DNA of 64,000 nucleotides, taken from contig JAOBSW010000844.1 of the NCBI GenBank assembly GCA_026214975.1, forward strand, positions 26,386 to 90,385. The letters run 5' to 3'. The notes under the pieces were generated by a model. It saw only the letters and a program-made list of their open reading frames with translations. It searched no databases and had not been told where the DNA came from. A program made the position numbers and the translations under genes. Below, one piece after another: positions 44,445 through 54,157 of this stretch (its first letter is position 1; the number at the start of each line of letters is the position of its first letter). This stretch comes from Gentiana macrophylla. Lineage: Eukaryota > Streptophyta > Magnoliopsida > Gentianales > Gentianaceae.

Positions 44445-45271
44445 GAAAAAAGTGCATTTCTTAGATTAGCAATCACGTGTGCTTTTCGAAGTGTTTCCGA
44501 ATCAGCTTTTAAGTGTGAAATATGTGCATTCAGATCATGGCTATAGATTAAAATGGCATATAGTACACATGTACAAATCATTCCCAAATAACACACAAAA
44601 TTCAACAATGACTTACCAGGGTCAAATAATATGCAAGTGCACATCTTCCAAAGAATTTCACGTTGATAACGTGTTCCATGCTGCGTCAACGGAACATATG
44701 AAAAGTCTCTTGGTTGAATATATATATCAATGAACCTTGGAGTGGCAGCAACATAGCAATATACTTGGGAGCTAACAACATTACGCACCACAAAAGGATC
44801 AACAAAAGTGTGCACCGGTTTTCCACCATTACCAACCAGAAATAGATCATCCCAAGGCAAAATGAGGGCTGCATTTGGTGAACCCAACAGCCCGGTAATT
44901 TCCTTATCACGTACCTGCAAAGAAGAGTTAATAAAACTGCAACAAGAATTTAGTGACATAGATTCTTCATTTGCTTTGACCAAAATCGACTTGTTGTGTT
45001 CTTCCACCAAGATAGACCCTTCAGACATCATTTCTTTCTCGTCCACAAATTCAATTTCATGAGCATCATCAATCTCAGGCTCTTTAATTTCAACAATATC
45101 GCCTCGCAATTCACAAATAACCTCCTCAGAATTAATTTTGTTTTCTGGAACTGGAACATCAGTGATATTCTCAACAAGAATATGCATCCTTTTGTGGTGC
45201 GTAATGTTGTTAGCTCCCAAGTATATTGCTATGTTGCTGCCACTCCAAGGTTCATTGATATATATATTCAA
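44411..45271 (-). pseudogene. Element H acidic ORF with VDPF module joined to RT fragment
   Basis: A 286-residue frame in four parts. Residues 1-30 are antisense of the module, read through the inverted arm. Residues 30-125 are acidic (ELRGDIVEIKEPEIDDAHE, FVDEKEMMSEG). Residues 150-220 are the module (HTFVDPFVV, YVAATPRFIDIYIQPRDF, CILFDPG). The tail YSHDLNAHISHLKADSETL corresponds to RT just after the catalytic YFDD motif of element D ([19 protein letters not shown]). The frame then runs out with a shift before 44444. It looks like a join of a G-like ORF end to the middle of an RT gene. Confidence 0.78.
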
Positions 45272-45492
45272 CCAAGAGACTTTTCATATGTTCCGTTGAC
45301 GCAACATGGAACACGTTATCAACGTGAAATTCTTTGGAAGATGTGCACTTGCATATTATTTGACCCTGGTAAGTCATTGTTGAATTTTGTGTGTTATTTG
45401 GGAATGATTTGTACCTGTGTACTATATGCCATTTTAATCTATAGTCATGATCTGAATGCACATATTTCTCTCTTAAAAGCTGATTCGGAAAC
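44493..45492. repeat. Inverted duplication in H (arms about 306 bp)
   Basis: Arm 1 is 44493-44799 and arm 2 is 45187-45492, reverse complements with few mismatches, separated by 387 bp. Both strands encode the same module peptide (YVAATPRFIDIYIQ) in opposite directions. RNA from this region would fold into a long hairpin. Confidence 0.93.
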
Positions 45493-45495
45493 TCT

Positions 45496-45824
45496 TTAAT
45501 TTGCCAATGTTTTCACCACCTCAATATGCTGAGTAGAGTTCAACCTAAGATTAGGACATTCATACGCGCAATGTCCATATCCGGTACAAATATAACAATA
45601 GATAGAACTGGAAGTTCTCTTGGAGATTATGTCCTTTGTCTTCAGTACATTCTCACATTCCTTCGTTCTCAACTCCACCTTTTGGCTGTTAATTGATCCT
45701 TCATATTCTCAATCTCATCCTTGAATTTTCGATTCAGTTCATCAAGTCGTTGTCCAACTTTCTCAAGTTGTCGGGAGTATGCATTTTTAGAATACCTTTT
45801 TCTCAAATCATTATTTCCAGCCAT
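45496..45824 (-). pseudogene. Element H gag-like coiled coil and zinc knuckle
   Basis: Two overlapping frames. The first starts at 45824 with MAGNNDLRKRYSKNAYSRQL, continues with a heptad-like stretch (LEKVGQRLDELNRKFKDEIE) and stops at 45669 after 51 residues. The second, from 45678, has the CCHC knuckle CYICTGYGHCAYECPN and NSTQHIEV, close to the element G sequence CYVCTGFGHYGYECPN and DSTPHVDL. A small indel near 45670 separates them. The knuckle frame is then cut by the inverted arm at 45492. It would have been the N-terminal half of a G-like protein. Confidence 0.8.
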
Positions 45825-46323
45825 TCTTCCTTTCAAAGGTGTGCTTATTTAGCTCAAGTAAGAGAATTCAGATCGGATATCAATTATTCAACAATACTCG
45901 AGTTTCCCCAAATACCAAGAGTGAAGAATCAGGAATTTTTTTAAGAGTTTTTGAAATTCCAAAGTGAACACAACAAAAATTGTGAAGTATTTTAGAGAAG
46001 ATATTCAAAGATGTAACACAAAAATTGTGAAGTGTATAAAACGATTTTTTTTAACTTGTTGCTCGTATGGAATAGTATGCTCGTGTGGAACAAATTATTT
46101 TTCAAATACACACGATTTACTTGTGCACCTTTTTTTTATTTTTAAAAAATATATATATATATATATATAAATATATAGATGCTCGTGCAAAATAAAGTGT
46201 TCTTCAAATACACACGATCATATGCATACTATGGTTCTTCAGATACATACGATAATATGCAACAGAGAATAATCATTTTTTTAAGAAGAAAGAAAATTGG
46301 ATATAATACCGTCAATCCGCTGT
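45825..46323 (-). other. Element H leader
   Basis: About 500 bp of AT-rich sequence with a (ta)n run near 46149-46168 and repeated short units containing tcgtgtg and acacacgat. No conserved frame. Confidence 0.5.
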
Positions 46324-46335
46324 TCTCTGATACCA
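46324..46335 (-). other. Primer-binding site of element H
   Basis: The plus strand reads tctctgatacca, so the element strand has tggtatcagaga, the initiator methionine tRNA site, 2 bp from the 5' LTR. Confidence 0.88.
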
Positions 46336-46337
46336 AC

Positions 46338-47349
46338 TGATGCGAAACCGCCCGGAGGAAGGGTTCGGATTAAATGAATACTTAGGATCGTGGATTGAAA
46401 GTATTTGGAAAGTCCTCAACACAACCACAACCTGTGTGGAAGCACCTTGGAATAATAAGCTCCGCGACACAATCACGACCTGTGTGAAGGCACCTTGGAA
46501 TAGAACCTCAACACTGAGAAAACCTGTTTCTAAGCACCTTGGTATATGGATAACCACAAGGATTGCTCAAGTCCTTGATAATCCGAGATTTGAATTCCCT
46601 TTCCAGAGAAACTCACACAACACTTTTCCAAGTGAAGAATAAAATATAATTTGATTAATGATTCAAAAGTTTCTGATTTTCAAAGTACAAATACAAGGAC
46701 TATTTATAGGAAAATAAGTACATGAATTCATAATAATAAGATGAAAAGTTTTTCCTAAATTAAATGCATATTGGCGCATCCAAGGAGCTTCATCCAGGTT
46801 CAATGTATCTTCTTTATATTCTCCAGTTTCTGTCCCGCAGCAGTTTAGGCCATTTTGACCATTATAACTTATTCAAATGAAGATGACCCCTTGACGAAAG
46901 TTGAAGATCAGGTTTTCTACTATGAAATGCATATGTGGATCATCAATTTTGGATAAGTAAAGCTCCTGATTCAATGCACTTAAAATAGGTGCCCTAAAAG
47001 ACATCCATCTTGATTCAATGTACTTGGAATACACAAAACTTGACTTCTTGGACTTCCATGCCAGCAAAAGTGGCGCCATTTCATTCTCCAAATTCAGCCA
47101 AGTTTTTGTCATTTATTTAAGTAATATTGCATAATAAAATATATAATATAATACCATAATAAAGGCCAAAATGTTGGGCCATTTATTCAGGCAGCCCACA
47201 CGCAGATATAATGGTTTTAATGGATCCACATTGTGAATTAGGCTAATTTATCTAAAACCTTGAGCCTCTTTTTGTGTTTCACTTGAGGTTTAGGCCCAGC
47301 CCGAAATATGAGAGGATTGTGAGAAGGACTTGGACTCAGATTCATATCA
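46338..47349 (-). repeat. Element H 5' LTR (1012 bp)
   Basis: Close copy of 41739-42751 with scattered single changes, so a fairly young insertion. The TATA box is at 46701-46708 (plus strand tatttata). The block ends with the duplication ggggt at 47350. Confidence 0.93.
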
Positions 47350-48773
47350 GGGGTTTACAACTTTTTGTATATTATTGTATTAAAGTTTACTCAAATGGGA
47401 TTTTACAACTTTTTGTATATATTTGTATAGTAGAGTTTACTCAAAATAGGGGTGTACAAATTTTTGTACAATAAAATGGGGGTTTACAACTTTTTGTACA
47501 TAATTGTATAGTACAGTTGACTCAAAACGGGGGTTTACAACTTTTTGTATATTATTGTATTAGAGTTCACTCAAAACGTGCGTTTACGACAATTTGTTTA
47601 TAATTATAGTACAGTTCACTCAAAACGGAGGTTTACAACTTTTTGTATATAGTATAGTAGAGTTTACTCAAAACGGGGGTTTACAACTTTTTGTATATTA
47701 TTGTAGTATAGTATACTCAAAACGGAGGTTTATAACTTTTTGTATATTATTGTAGTAGAGTTCACTCAAAACGGAGGTATACAACTTTTTGTATATAAAT
47801 AGTAGAGTTTACTCAAAACAGGGGTTTACAAATTTTTGTATATTATTGTATTAGAGTTTACTCAAAATGGGGGTTTACTACTTTTTTTATATAATTGTAT
47901 ACTAGAGTTTACTCAAAACGGGGATTTACAACTTTTTGTATATAATTGTAGTAGAGTTTACTCAAAACGGGTGTTTATAACTTTTTATATATTATTGTAT
48001 TAAAGTTTACTCAAAACGGGGGTTTACAACTTTCTATATATAATTGTATAGTAGAGTTTACTCAAAACGGGGGTTTACAACTTTTTGTATATAATTGTAT
48101 TAGAGTTTACTCAAAACGGGGTTTATAACTTTTTGTGTATAATTATAGTAGAGTTCACTCAAAACGGAGGTTTACAACTTTTTTTAAATATTTATAATAG
48201 AGTTTAATCAAAATGGGGGTTTACAACTTTTTGTAAATAATTGTATAGCAGAGTTTACTCAAAACGGGGGTTTACAACTATTGTATATTATTGTATAAGA
48301 GTTTACTCAAAACGGGGGTTTACAACTTTTTGTATATAATATTGTAGATTTTGCTCAAAACGGGGGTTTACAACTTTTTGTATATAATTGTATGGTAGAA
48401 TTTACTCAAAACAGCGGTTTACAACTTTTTTTATATTATTGTATTAGAGTTTACTCAAAATGGGGTTTACAACTTTTTGTATTTAATTGTATTACAGAGT
48501 TTACTAAAAAAGGGTGTACAACTTTTTGTACAATAAAACGGGGGTTTACAACTTTTTGTAAATAATTTTATAGTAGAGTTTACTCAAAACGGGGGTTTAC
48601 AAATTTTTGTATATTATTGTATTAGAGTTCTATCAAAATAGGGGTTTACAACATTTTGTAAATAATTATAGTTGAGTTCACTCAAAACGGAGGTTTACAA
48701 CTTTTTGTATATAGTATAGTAGATTTTACTCAAAACGGGGATTCACAACTTTTTGTATATTATTGTAGTAGAG
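47350..48773. repeat. Satellite array, block 5
   Basis: Same monomers. Composite short monomers near 47471 and 48531 are 1.06 kb apart. It ends in tagag, the duplication of element C. Confidence 0.96.
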
Positions 48774-49282
48774 TGATGTAAACCGAAACTCGTAGGATCG
48801 TTGATTAAAGCACAGCAAACAATTCAGCTTCGAAAAGTATATTTTTTATGGATTTTAAGAATATAAAACGAAAATAACAAAAGGGATATGTAAATACTCC
48901 ATCTCAGAATATTTACTACGGTGATCCCATCTCAGGAACACCAACCAATTACCCCGTCTCAGGATAATCGAAAGAAGTCCAATCTATGAAAACTTCTTGA
49001 AAGAAACCCAATCTCTGAAAGTTTCTTATGATAAAAATTCAATCTCTGAATTTCAACCAAAATAGTTTTTTGATTCAATAATAAGCTACCTATTCAAATA
49101 CAAGGAAATGCAGACTCCAAGTCCAATTGCCATTTTAGCAATATGGGACAAAATAACAATAATTAAAAATAATAATAAATATAAAAGACAATTAACCAAT
49201 GTGGGATAATAAAACACTAATTAAAAGACTAAATAAAAGACTCAATCTTCCTCTTGAATCGGGTATTATCTGGGTCACATCA
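48774..49282 (-). repeat. Element C 3' LTR (509 bp, TATA box deleted)
   Basis: The plus strand reads caaggaaatgcagactcc where the 5' LTR has a further 14 bp including ttatata. The deletion removes the TATA box. Otherwise the two LTRs differ little. Confidence 0.93.
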
Positions 49283-49297
49283 TTCCCTCCCTCTTCA
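49283..49297 (-). other. Polypurine tract of element C
   Basis: The plus strand reads ttccctccctcttca beside the LTR, the complement of tgaagagggagggaa, identical to the tract of element A. Confidence 0.85.
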
Positions 49298-49315
49298 AAA
49301 GGATTAGTCCTCGAA

Positions 49316-49784
49316 TCAACCCGGATCGAACACGAATATCTTGCTTCCATACGTCCACTCATCCACAGAGAAACTCGGAATCACAACATCGCAAAAACAT
49401 GGAATGGCGCGAGTGGAGAAATCAGCGACAACAAAATCCAAAGGGCGGCAATGCTGTAAATATGGATCCACATATACTTGTGCCGCTTGTAACGCCTTCA
49501 AATCAGCAACTAAAATTGCCGAGTGCACCGTTGAACCATCGGAGTGCACCGGTTTGGTCCCCGGTTGGACCACAATCGATTCAGCAAGTAAGTCCACGGG
49601 CATAGTGATTGGGTCAACACCAATATCCACCTTGACGTCGGCAATCTCGTCAGAATGGTCGGGTACCGGTAAAGGAGAATCAATAGTAGCAACTGGAACA
49701 ACATCATTAGTAAGTGCATTAGGAACCTCAATGAACTCTTCTGTGGCTGAATCAACAATAAGAATGTCAACCTCCTCGTGTACC
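49316..49784 (-). pseudogene. Element C acidic ORF with VDPY module (3' part, interrupted by D)
   Basis: An open frame of about 156 residues runs from the D insertion to a TGA. It begins VHEEVDILIVDSATEEFIEV and is acidic and Pro/Val-rich (PVPDHSDEIADVKVDIG). The module is QVYVDPYLQHC, PLDFVVADFSTRAIPCF and KIFVFDPG-stop. In elements E and G the next codons give G-F-E-D-E-S-F; here GGA has become TGA. The upstream half lies at 56914-57389. It would end about 30 bp before the polypurine tract. Family unknown to me. Confidence 0.72.
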
Positions 49785-50513
49785 TGATGTGATTCTTACG
49801 AATCAGATCCTTTGTTTTGCCTAGGAAGAAATTGAAGGTAGTCAATACGAGCTATGAGCCGCGCCTTAGACCAAGACTACGGTTGGAACGCCACAACGTA
49901 ATGCTCACTTACGTTGATAAGTTCTCAAAGGGGGGGCGATCCTCCAATCCAAGAGAATCTCACACACAAGGTGCACAATTAAGACAATGCTTAATCGAAA
50001 ATAATATTTCACTCAAAATTAACTTGTTTATGAAAGGAGACAGTATGTGCCTTATATAGGCTACAAGAAAAAGACTAGTTTTCCTCCTAAGCAATGTGGG
50101 AGAAAATTAACTAGTAAAATAAAACCTAAGTAACTAAGACCTAGAGGGGGCGCCACTGTCAATGGGCTTTTCTAGCCTTTCTTGTGTCATCTAAGCCCAC
50201 AAGATAATTATTAAATAAAGTCCACATAAAATAATTAAACAAGTCCGAACAAAACTAATAATGGCGCCACAAGCATTAGGTGTTGTCTTCAAGCCCAAAA
50301 GCAGAGTGCATAAATAATATTGGAGCTTCATCACTCTTTTTGGGCTGTCCAAACTCTTCATGGATCTCTTTCAACAATGTATTCAAGGCTTCTCTCATAT
50401 TCTTCCTTTGGAGCCTTGTCAATGGTCCATCTCTAATGATCAATGGATCAATCTTCTTGACGGTTGCCAATGGATCGGGATCCCCATCGTAAAACTCATC
50501 ATATATCACATCA
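49785..50513 (-). repeat. Element D 3' LTR (729 bp)
   Basis: It starts tgatgtgattcttacgaatc and ends atatatcacatca. TATA box (plus strand ttatata, 50052-50058) and two ggcgcc palindromes are present. About 240 bp at its U3 side code for the end of the integrase ORF. Nearly identical to 56183-56913. Confidence 0.94.
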
Positions 50514-51496
50514 TTCCCTCCCGGTTGGGAAGGAGTTGTCCTTAGATCGAAGGGATTGTTGAAAAGAGTCAAATCAGCCACGTTGACAGAAGAAGAAATA
50601 TTCCAATCCGGCGGCAAGTCAATCTTGTAAACATTATGGTTGATCCTCTCGAGAACTTTGAACGGTCCCTCGCCTTTCATGTGCAGCTTGGTCTTGCGTT
50701 GCTTTGGGAACCTATCCTTACGCAAGTGCAACCAAACATAATCGCCCGGTTCGAAGATGACTTCTTTGCATCCTTTATTAGCTTGCTTAGCATACCGCGC
50801 CGTGGCTGCCTCCACATTCTTCCGCGCTTTCTCATGTAGCTCACGAACAAGTGCAGCCCGTTGTTCACCATCCAAGCTAACCTGCGCAATATCAGGTAAA
50901 GGAGCCAACGTAAAAGGCGTGTCCGGATTAAAACCGTAAACCATCTCAAATGGAGTAAATTTAGAAGCAGAGTGTTTACACCTATTATAAGAAAATTCAG
51001 CGTAAGGTAAACAATCTTCCCAATTTTTGAGATTTTTACGAACAAGACAACGGAAACCGACCCAACACACGATTAACCACTTCGGTTTGACCATCGGTTT
51101 GAGGATGAAATGCAGAGAATAAAGTAACTTAGTTCCTAAACGCATCCACAAAACTCTCCAAAAATGACCAATGAATTTCGAATCTCGATCACTCACAATC
51201 GTTCTAGGCACACCATGTAATTTAACTACTTCCTTAAGAAACAAATCAGCAATATATGAAGCATCATTAGTTTTAGAGCATGCAAGAAAGTGTGCCATCT
51301 TAGAAAACCTATCCACTACCACAAAAACAGAATCGTGACCACTCTTAGAACGGGGTAAGCCTAACACAAAATCCATTGATAAATCAGTCCACGGTTGTGT
51401 AGGAATAGGGAGGGGCGTATATAAACCGTGGGGTGGGTTTGTAGATTTTAGCGGACTTACAAGTAATACAAGCATCACAATATTTAGCAACATCAA
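50276..51496 (-). pseudogene. Element D integrase core and C-terminus, running into the 3' LTR
   Basis: A 406-residue frame. It has DLSMDFVLGLPRSKSGHDS with the first catalytic Asp and IVSDRDSKFIGHFWR with the second. Next is a stretch that has lost the Glu-containing H-P-Q-T-D-G motif through two compensating frame changes, then PYAEFSYNRCKHSASKFTPF and FEPGDYVWLHLRKDRFPK. GPFKVLERINHNVYKIDLP and NVADLTLFNNPFDLRTTPSQ follow. The last 79 residues lie in the LTR: DPDPLATVKKIDPLIIRDGP, then LTRLQRKNMREALNTLLKEI. In CRM elements a C-terminal extension of this kind, partly LTR-encoded, is linked to centromere targeting. The frame also contains the polypurine tract (PGGND). Confidence 0.88.
50514..50533 (-). 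other. Polypurine tract of element D
   Basis: The plus strand reads ttccctcccggttgggaagg next to the LTR, so the element strand has ccgggagggaa. It shares gggagggaa with elements A and C and is part of the coding frame. Confidence 0.85.
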
Positions 51497-51677
51497 CTTT
51501 CATACGAGGCCAATAAAAATGAGATTTAAACATATCAAGTGTTTTAGTAATGCCAAAATGACCCATAAGACCACCACTATGTGCTTCACGCACCAATAAA
51601 TCACGCATAGAACAACGAGGAATACAAATGACATGATCTCGATACAAAAAACCCTCGCGTCTAAAAAAACCTACCAT
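51384..51677 (-). pseudogene. Element D integrase zinc-finger region
   Basis: A 97-residue frame with the H-H-C-C zinc finger: His in VREAHSGGLMGHFGITKTLD and the Cys pair in DACITCKSAK, spaced as in Ty3/gypsy integrases. LFYRD-like residues (GFLYRDHVICIP) precede it. The frame shifts at FIYAPPYSYTTVD and the core continues at 51496 in a neighbouring frame. This is the domain missing from element H. Confidence 0.88.
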
Positions 51678-51699
51678 CGGTTTTATTATCAGTATTATG

Positions 51700-52032
51700 T
51701 CACGTAGTCATAAAATCCTCATCAGTAGCATATAAATCTTTGATAAATTCAAAACCTAGGAATTTAGTTTGCATAGTGGTAATTAAAGCAGGTCTACGAG
51801 AAAGAGCATCAGCGACCACATTATCTTGACCCTTTTTGTACTTAATAATATAAGGAAAGGACTCAATAAATTCAACCCAATGAACATGCCGCGGAATTAA
51901 CTTACCCTGCCCTTTCAAGTACTTAAGCGATTCGTGATCAGTGTGTATGATAAACTCTCGTGGGCGTAAATAATGTTGCCAAGTGTGAAGGGCTCTAACT
52001 AACGAAAAACAATTCCTTATCATAAGTTGCAT
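51700..52032 (-). pseudogene. Element D RNase H C-terminal part
   Basis: A 110-residue frame with [20 protein letters not shown] and the end marker [19 protein letters not shown]. It continues the RNase H begun in the RT frame after a one-base shift near 52010. A linker to the integrase follows ([13 protein letters not shown]) and ends at a stop. Confidence 0.9.
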
Positions 52033-52873
52033 AATTCAAAGAGGCACCTTTAAGTTTTTCACTAAAATATGCAATAGGTCTACCATTTTGAGTTAAGACT
52101 CCACCAATACTCACACCCGATGCATCACATTCAATTTCAAAATGTTTATTAAAATCAGGAAGTGCAAGTATAGGGGCTGAAATTAAACGAGCTTTTAGGG
52201 TTTCGAAAGACTCCCTTTGCCGTGGACCCCAATAGAAGGGTACATTTTTCTTCACAAGCTCGTTCAGAGGGGCCGCGATGGTGCTAAAATCCTTGACAAA
52301 ATGCCTGTAGAAGCTCGCTAAGCCATGGAAACTACGCACATCAGCCGCAGTTTGAGGTGTAGGCCAATCCTCGATAGCTTTAACCTTGTCACGATCAACT
52401 TCAACACCCTGGTCACTTACTACAAAACCAAGAAAAACAACTCTATCCAAACAAAAGGAACATTTTTTTAGATTAGCATAGAGCTGAGCATCGTGAAGCG
52501 TAGACAAAACAGCACGTAGGTGAACTATGTGATCATCTAAATTGTGGCTATAAATCAGAATATCGTCAAAATAAACTACCACAAATTTATTTATAAACTC
52601 GCGAAGCACCTCATTCATTAAACGCATGAAAGTACTAGGTGCATTAGTCAAGCCAAAGGGCATAACCAACCACTCATATAATCCAAATTTGGTTTTAAAG
52701 GCTGTCTTCCATTCATCACCTTCCCTAATACGAACTTGGTGATAACCACTCTTAAGATCAATTTTAGTAAAAATTTTAGCACCCGTAAGTTCATCTAGCA
52801 TGTCATCTAAACGAGGAATGGGATAACGATATTTTACCGTAATTTGATTAATGGCACGACTGTCCATGCACAT
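51995..52873 (-). pseudogene. Element D reverse transcriptase and start of RNase H
   Basis: A 292-residue frame with complete RT core motifs: [36 protein letters not shown] (first Asp), [34 protein letters not shown] (catalytic Asp pair), [14 protein letters not shown] and [15 protein letters not shown]. RNase H begins with [20 protein letters not shown]. The frame shifts at KELFFVS and continues in the RNase H fragment at 52032. The RT N-terminus is in the frame at 52881-53195, joined through WRMCM-like sequence with a small break. Catalytic residues look intact. Confidence 0.93.
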
Positions 52874-52880
52874 TCTCCAT

Positions 52881-53195
52881 TCACCTCCTTTCTTGGGCTA
52901 CTTGAGAATCGAGCATCGCACAAGGGCTCATAGACTCTTGAATTTTACCCTTAGCTAATAACTCATCGACTTGTTTCTTTATCTCTAAAGTTTCGGCTGG
53001 GTTTGCTCGATAAGCCAGACGATTGGGTAATGCAGAGCCGGCTGGAGCATCATATTGACCTCGCAATGGTGGTAAGCCACTTGGTTCCTCCTCGGGGAAG
53101 ACATCAGCAAACTCCTGCAAAACAGAGCACACAACACTAGGTAGAGAACCGGTGAGATAAACACAAGCATTAAACAAGGGAAGGGGAGAGGGCAC
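52881..53195 (-). pseudogene. Element D RT N-terminal region
   Basis: A 104-residue frame with the typical entry to RT: LQEFADVFPEEEPSGLPPLR, then NRLAYRANPAETLEIKKQVD and ELLAKGKIQESMSPCA. The frame breaks near 52900, just before the stretch that should hold the V-x-K-K-G-G motif, and RT continues at 52873. It overlaps the end of the protease-linker frame by 26 bp. Confidence 0.88.
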
Positions 53196-54123
53196 TCGGC
53201 CAAGTCACCTTTGGTGAGTGTGTGGGGCCGGTTGTAAGTGTAGGGGGAAGGATTATGGGGTCTGTACATAAGAAGAGAAATACAACCTTGCCGGAGTCAA
53301 TGGTATCAATGACTTCAGTGGCTTTGGCATAGAAGTTCCTACACACGCGCGCATATTTTGACTTTTCAACTTTATTACCTCCCTCGCTAGATGTGGCACC
53401 GACTCTCGCAATTGACTTTTCTACTTTATCACTCCCTCGTCGAGAAACTATTTCGCCCTCCCTTACACAATTTTTGTTTTCAACTTTTATTTTTCCCTCA
53501 GTCCTAAGGCCCTCATTCTTTTTCTCTCCCGTCAATTTGTTTTCTTCACTTTTCAACTTTTCACCCTCTTTCTTTTTATTTTCCTCACGAGCTCGTGTGA
53601 GTGCGAGCTGATCTTGACGGACTTGCTCAGGGGTAAGAGCGGATAATGCATAACTCTTTCCCTTATGACGAACTGTGTACTTGTTCAAAAACCCATCAAA
53701 CAAAACCTTTCGATCGTATTGCCACGGATGACCCAATAAAATGTGGCTGACTTCCAAAGGGACTACATCACATAATATCTCATCTTCGTATTTCCCAATG
53801 CTAAAAGAAATCAACGCTTGTTTTGTAACACTCAATTCCCCTGCGTTATTCAGCCATTGCAACTTGTAGGGGTGGGGATGAGGAACAGTAGGTAAACCCA
53901 TACGATCAATCAAATCCGCGCTAACAACATTAGCACAACTACCAGAATCAACAATAAGAGAACAAAGTTTACCATTTAGCAAACAGCGGGAATGGAAAAT
54001 ATTCTCACGTTGGACACCGTCTTCAAGTTTAGCACTGGTAGTTAGAACTTTTTTAAGTACAAAAATCGAACCCGCAGGTGGGTCACACTCAATATCATCC
54101 TCTTCAATCGCATACTCATCCAA
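53170..54123 (-). pseudogene. Element D protease and charged linker
   Basis: A 317-residue frame that opens at a TTG, because a frameshift separates it from gag. The aspartic protease lies at about residues 45-155, with active site LIVDSGSCANVVSADLID (D-S-G at 59-61), HPHPYKLQWLNNAGELSV and SHILLGHPWQYDRKVLFDG. A Lys/Glu-rich linker follows (about residues 170-265, with units such as EENKKKEGEKLKSEEN and VEKSIARVGATSSEGG). The closing residues are out of frame with RT. This protease style (D-S-G-S-C) is the CRM type. Confidence 0.9.
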
Positions 54124-54157
54124 ATTTCAAAGTCCTCCGCATTAAAACCATCATCAT

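Larger units (their letters stand above)
41739..47349 (-). mobile_element. Element H: chimeric CRM-type element
   Basis: TGATGCGAAACC...TTCATATCA ends and the duplication ggggt at 41734-41738 and 47350-47354 define 5611 bp. LTRs are 1013 and 1012 bp and very similar. On the minus strand the order is LTR, primer site, coiled-coil and zinc-knuckle gag fragments, an acidic ORF with a VDPF-like module joined to the RT tail, RNase H, integrase with a second VDPF-like module, polypurine tract, LTR. The catalytic half of RT, the protease and the integrase zinc finger are missing. An inverted duplication lies at 44493-45492. Confidence 0.93.

Noticed and set aside
44996..45499. A 167-residue plus-strand frame containing the VDPF module
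   Set aside because: The C-terminal half is the inverted arm of element H and the N-terminal half is antisense of the acidic region; not an independent gene.
49341..49787. A 148-residue plus-strand frame rich in Ser/Thr
   Set aside because: Antisense of the acidic VDPY frame of element C; its composition follows from the opposite strand.
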